6,649 nt of DNA, taken from Clostridia bacterium (lineage in GTDB: Bacteria > Bacillota > Clostridia > Christensenellales > Borkfalkiaceae). Shown here one piece after another: positions 4,796 through 6,649 of the stretch (position 1 is its first letter; each line of letters begins with the position of its first letter). Made by a program: the position numbers and the translations under genes. The notes under the pieces were generated by a model. That model made no database searches, was not told the DNA's origin, and saw only the letters and a list, made by a program, of their open reading frames with translations. The DNA is taken from the NCBI GenBank assembly GCA_900768525.1, contig CAAGDF010000024.1, forward strand, positions 1 through 6,649, read 5' to 3'.

Positions 4796-6219
4796 TGAAG
4801 ACCGTATTCGAACTTTCTAAAAAGGGCAGAAAAGCGTGGCAGATCCCCACTTGCGAAGCCCCCGAATATGAATTGAAAAGCAAATTCGTAACCGAAACGG
4901 AAGCCGAACTGCCCGAGGTTGACGAACTTACGCTTGTACGGCATTATATGGAACTTTCAAAAGCGTCGTTCGGCGTTGACGACGGATTTTATCCGCTGGG
5001 TTCATGCACGATGAAATATAATCCCAAGGTCAACGAAATCACAGCCTCGCTCAAGGGTTTCAGAGACGTTCACCCCTTGCAGAAAAAGCGCGATATTCAA
5101 GGCAGCATAGAACTTATTTGCCGTTTGCAAAAGGCTCTTTGCGACATTACGGGTATGGATGCGGCTTCGCTTCAGCCCGCGGCGGGTGCGCACGGCGAAT
5201 TTACCGGATTGAAAATAATCCGCAAATATCATTTGAGCCGCGGCGACGTCAATCGTACCAAAGTAATTGTTCCCGACTCGGCTCACGGCACAAACCCCGC
5301 AAGCAGCGCGCTTTGCGGAATGGAAATAGTAAACATTGCCTCCAACGAGCAAGGGCTTGTCGATCTCGACGCTTTGCGCGCCGCGTGCGACGAGCATACC
5401 GCCGCTTTCATGCTTACCAACCCCAACACGCTCGGTAAGTTTGAAAAGCAAATTCTCGATATTTCGCGCATCGTGCACGACGCGGGCGGACTTTTGTATT
5501 ACGACGGAGCAAACCTTAACGCCATAATGGGCGTGGCTCGTCCCGCGGATATGGGGTTTGACGTGGTTCACCTTAATCTACACAAAACGTTTTCCACGCC
5601 GCACGGCGGCGGCGGTCCGGGCAGCGGCCCCGTTTGCGTAAAAGCAGAACTCGCCGAATTCTTGCCCACGCCCGTTGCCATGAAAGATAAATCGTCCACT
5701 TACTCGCTCATAGAGCCCGAAAGGACGATCGGTAAGGTAAAGGCGTTCTACGGCAATTTTAACGTGCTTGTAAAAGCGTACACATATATTCTCGTGCTGG
5801 GCGAGGAGGGGTTGCGCAACGCGTCCGAAATGGCGGTGCTTAACGCCAACTATTTTAAAAAACTTCTTGAAAAATACGATACGCACAAGGGCGAGCGTTG
5901 CATGCACGAGTTCGTGTTGTCGATGGAAAAGGTCAAGCAGGACACGGGCGTTTCCGCGCTCGATATCGCAAAAGCTATGATCGATTGCGGTATTCATCCG
6001 CCTACAATGTATTTCCCGCAAATCGTGCACGAGGCTCTTATGTTCGAGCCGACCGAAACCGAAAGCAAGGAAACTCTCGAAGAGGCTGCCGCCGCGATTA
6101 TCGGCATTATCGACAGGGCGTATACCGATCCCGACTCGCTTAAAGCCGCGCCGACTACTACCGCTGTCGGCAGACCGGACGAGGTAAAGGCTGCAAGAAC
6201 GCCCAAACTTAGGGATTAA
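4795..6219 (+). CDS. gcvPB: Glycine dehydrogenase (decarboxylating) subunit 2
   Basis: GcvPB is the PLP-binding half of the split P-protein and pairs with GcvPA. From the ATG at 4795 it has 474 residues, normal for the subunit. Motifs are ELSKKGRKAWQIP (6-18), YPLGSCTMKYNPK (66-78), PAAGAHGE (128-135), DSAHGTNPASS (161-171) and HLNLHKTFSTPHGGGGPGSGP (259-279), in which Lys264 should form the Schiff base with PLP. The C-terminal domain includes HPPTMYFP. GTG at 4792 is an alternative in-frame start, one codon longer. I prefer the ATG because family members begin near MKT and it forms the common TGATG overlap with gcvPA. GGGGAGG (4778-4784), inside gcvPA, is 10 nt upstream of the ATG and 7 nt upstream of the GTG. 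Cys replaces the usual Gly after GSGPV, probably without effect. Confidence 0.98.
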   Translation: MKTVFELSKKGRKAWQIPTCEAPEYELKSKFVTETEAELPEVDELTLVRHYMELSKASFGVDDGFYPLGSCTMKYNPKVNEITASLKGFRDVHPLQKKRDIQGSIELICRLQKALCDITGMDAASLQPAAGAHGEFTGLKIIRKYHLSRGDVNRTKVIVPDSAHGTNPASSALCGMEIVNIASNEQGLVDLDALRAACDEHTAAFMLTNPNTLGKFEKQILDISRIVHDAGGLLYYDGANLNAIMGVARPADMGFDVVHLNLHKTFSTPHGGGGPGSGPVCVKAELAEFLPTPVAMKDKSSTYSLIEPERTIGKVKAFYGNFNVLVKAYTYILVLGEEGLRNASEMAVLNANYFKKLLEKYDTHKGERCMHEFVLSMEKVKQDTGVSALDIAKAMIDCGIHPPTMYFPQIVHEALMFEPTETESKETLEEAAAAIIGIIDRAYTDPDSLKAAPTTTAVGRPDEVKAARTPKLRD

Positions 6220-6237
6220 AATATAAATATAGCATAT

Positions 6238-6287
6238 ATCGCCGCCGAACCTTGCCTGATGCTTCGGAGTCGGCGTTCGGCGGCGAT
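6238..6287. other. Long perfect stem-loop between gcvPB and the next gene
   Basis: ATCGCCGCCGAAC (6238-6250) pairs with GTTCGGCGGCGAT (6275-6287) over 13 bp without mismatch. The interior folds further: GCC (6254-6256) pairs with GGC (6272-6274), then GAT with GTC (6258-6260 with 6269-6271, one wobble), and the tip is C(UUCG)G at 6262-6267, an exceptionally stable tetraloop. No T-run follows on either strand, so it is not a canonical intrinsic terminator. It may be a U-tract-less terminator, an mRNA 3'-end stabiliser, or a member of a dispersed palindromic repeat family. Confidence 0.55.
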
Positions 6288-6312
6288 GAACCATATCATT
6301 GCGGAGAAACAA

Positions 6313-6649
6313 ATGAACGAAATTCAACGTCGGATTTTACATAAAATCGAAGAATATCAGACTATTATCATAATCAGACATATTCGTCCGGACGGCGACG
6401 CTGTAGGCTCTACGCTCGGATTGCGCGAGATTTTACGCCTTACGTATCCCGAAAAACGGATTTTTACGATAAACGAAGACTATTCGGAGTATATGGCGTT
6501 TTTGGGTAGCGAGGATGAGGCTATTGCCGACGACGAGTACGCGAACGCGCTCGTTATCGCGGTGGATACGGCTTCGGTCGATCGTTTGTCCAACAAAAAA
6601 TACGCGCTGGCAAAAGAGCTGATTAAAATCGACCACCATATCGACATTG
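6313..6649 (+). CDS. DHH-family phosphoesterase, NrnA/MgpA-like (N-terminal part, runs off window)
   Basis: This family hydrolyses very short RNAs (nanoRNA) and often 3'-phosphoadenosine 5'-phosphate in the cytoplasm, using two metal ions. The visible 112 residues cover most of the DHH domain: RHIRPDGDAVGS (22-33) is motif I, supplying metal-binding His23, Asp27 and Asp29. VDTAS (84-88) is motif II with Asp85, and IDHH (106-109) is the name-giving motif III. The DHHA1 substrate-binding domain would lie beyond the window edge. GGAG (6303-6306) is 6 nt before the ATG at 6313. In-frame ATGs at 6286 and 6259 fall in the stem-loop and lack a good ribosome-binding site. Its link to glycine cleavage is probably only proximity. 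The exact substrate (nanoRNA, pAp or cyclic dinucleotide product) cannot be told from this part. Confidence 0.92.
   Translation, partial: MNEIQRRILHKIEEYQTIIIIRHIRPDGDAVGSTLGLREILRLTYPEKRIFTINEDYSEYMAFLGSEDEAIADDEYANALVIAVDTASVDRLSNKKYALAKELIKIDHHIDI

Noticed and set aside
5002..5571. 189-codon minus-strand frame opposite gcvPB
   Set aside because: Same reason: a reverse-strand shadow of biased codons in gcvPB.
6259..6312. Earlier in-frame ATGs (6259, 6286) for the DHH phosphoesterase
   Set aside because: They fall inside the stem-loop arms without a proper Shine-Dalgarno, whereas GGAG sits at good spacing before 6313.
5578..6327. 249-codon open frame on the minus strand opposite gcvPB
   Set aside because: It is antisense to a fully recognised gene, its composition is Arg/His/Phe-rich as expected from reading codons backwards, and it has no plausible family.

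Overview
The window is dominated by a complete glycine cleavage operon on the + strand, from a bacterium that looks like a Clostridia-type Bacillota (Firmicutes). Three things suggest this: the P-protein is split into two subunits (gcvPA and gcvPB), the ribosome-binding sites are strong AGGAGG-type sites, and the lipoate ligase and DHH phosphoesterase resemble Firmicute versions. The lineage is an inference from gene style; no rRNA or other marker is present.

Layout. Positions 1-77 may hold the last codons of an upstream gene. A small hypothetical protein (82-288) follows behind a perfect Shine-Dalgarno. Positions 289-840 contain no convincing intact gene. This stretch shows a patchwork of short open frames that may be a decayed gene (302-491), a strong intrinsic terminator (597-636), and a good sigma-A-type promoter (734-762). 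From 841 to 6219 run lplA (lipoate-protein ligase), gcvT (T-protein), gcvH (H-protein), gcvPA and gcvPB (P-protein subunits). A large stem-loop capped by UUCG (6238-6287) separates the operon from a DHH-family phosphoesterase (nrnA/mgpA type), which starts at 6313 and runs off the window.

How the genes work together. LplA attaches lipoate to Lys57 of GcvH. GcvPA/GcvPB decarboxylate glycine with PLP and load aminomethyl onto the lipoyl arm. GcvT passes the one-carbon unit to tetrahydrofolate and releases ammonia. The fourth component, dihydrolipoyl dehydrogenase (L-protein), is not in the window and must be encoded elsewhere. lplA-gcvT (1-nt gap) and gcvPA-gcvPB (overlap) are translationally coupled. 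gcvH is flanked by two gaps of about 110 bp that carry stem-loops and a palindrome, which may tune expression of the individual parts.

I found no mobile element, CRISPR array, tRNA or rRNA, and no glycine riboswitch. The core is ordinary metabolism. The less explained parts are the 5' accessory stretch and the intergenic RNA structures. I do not see a clear new biological system here.
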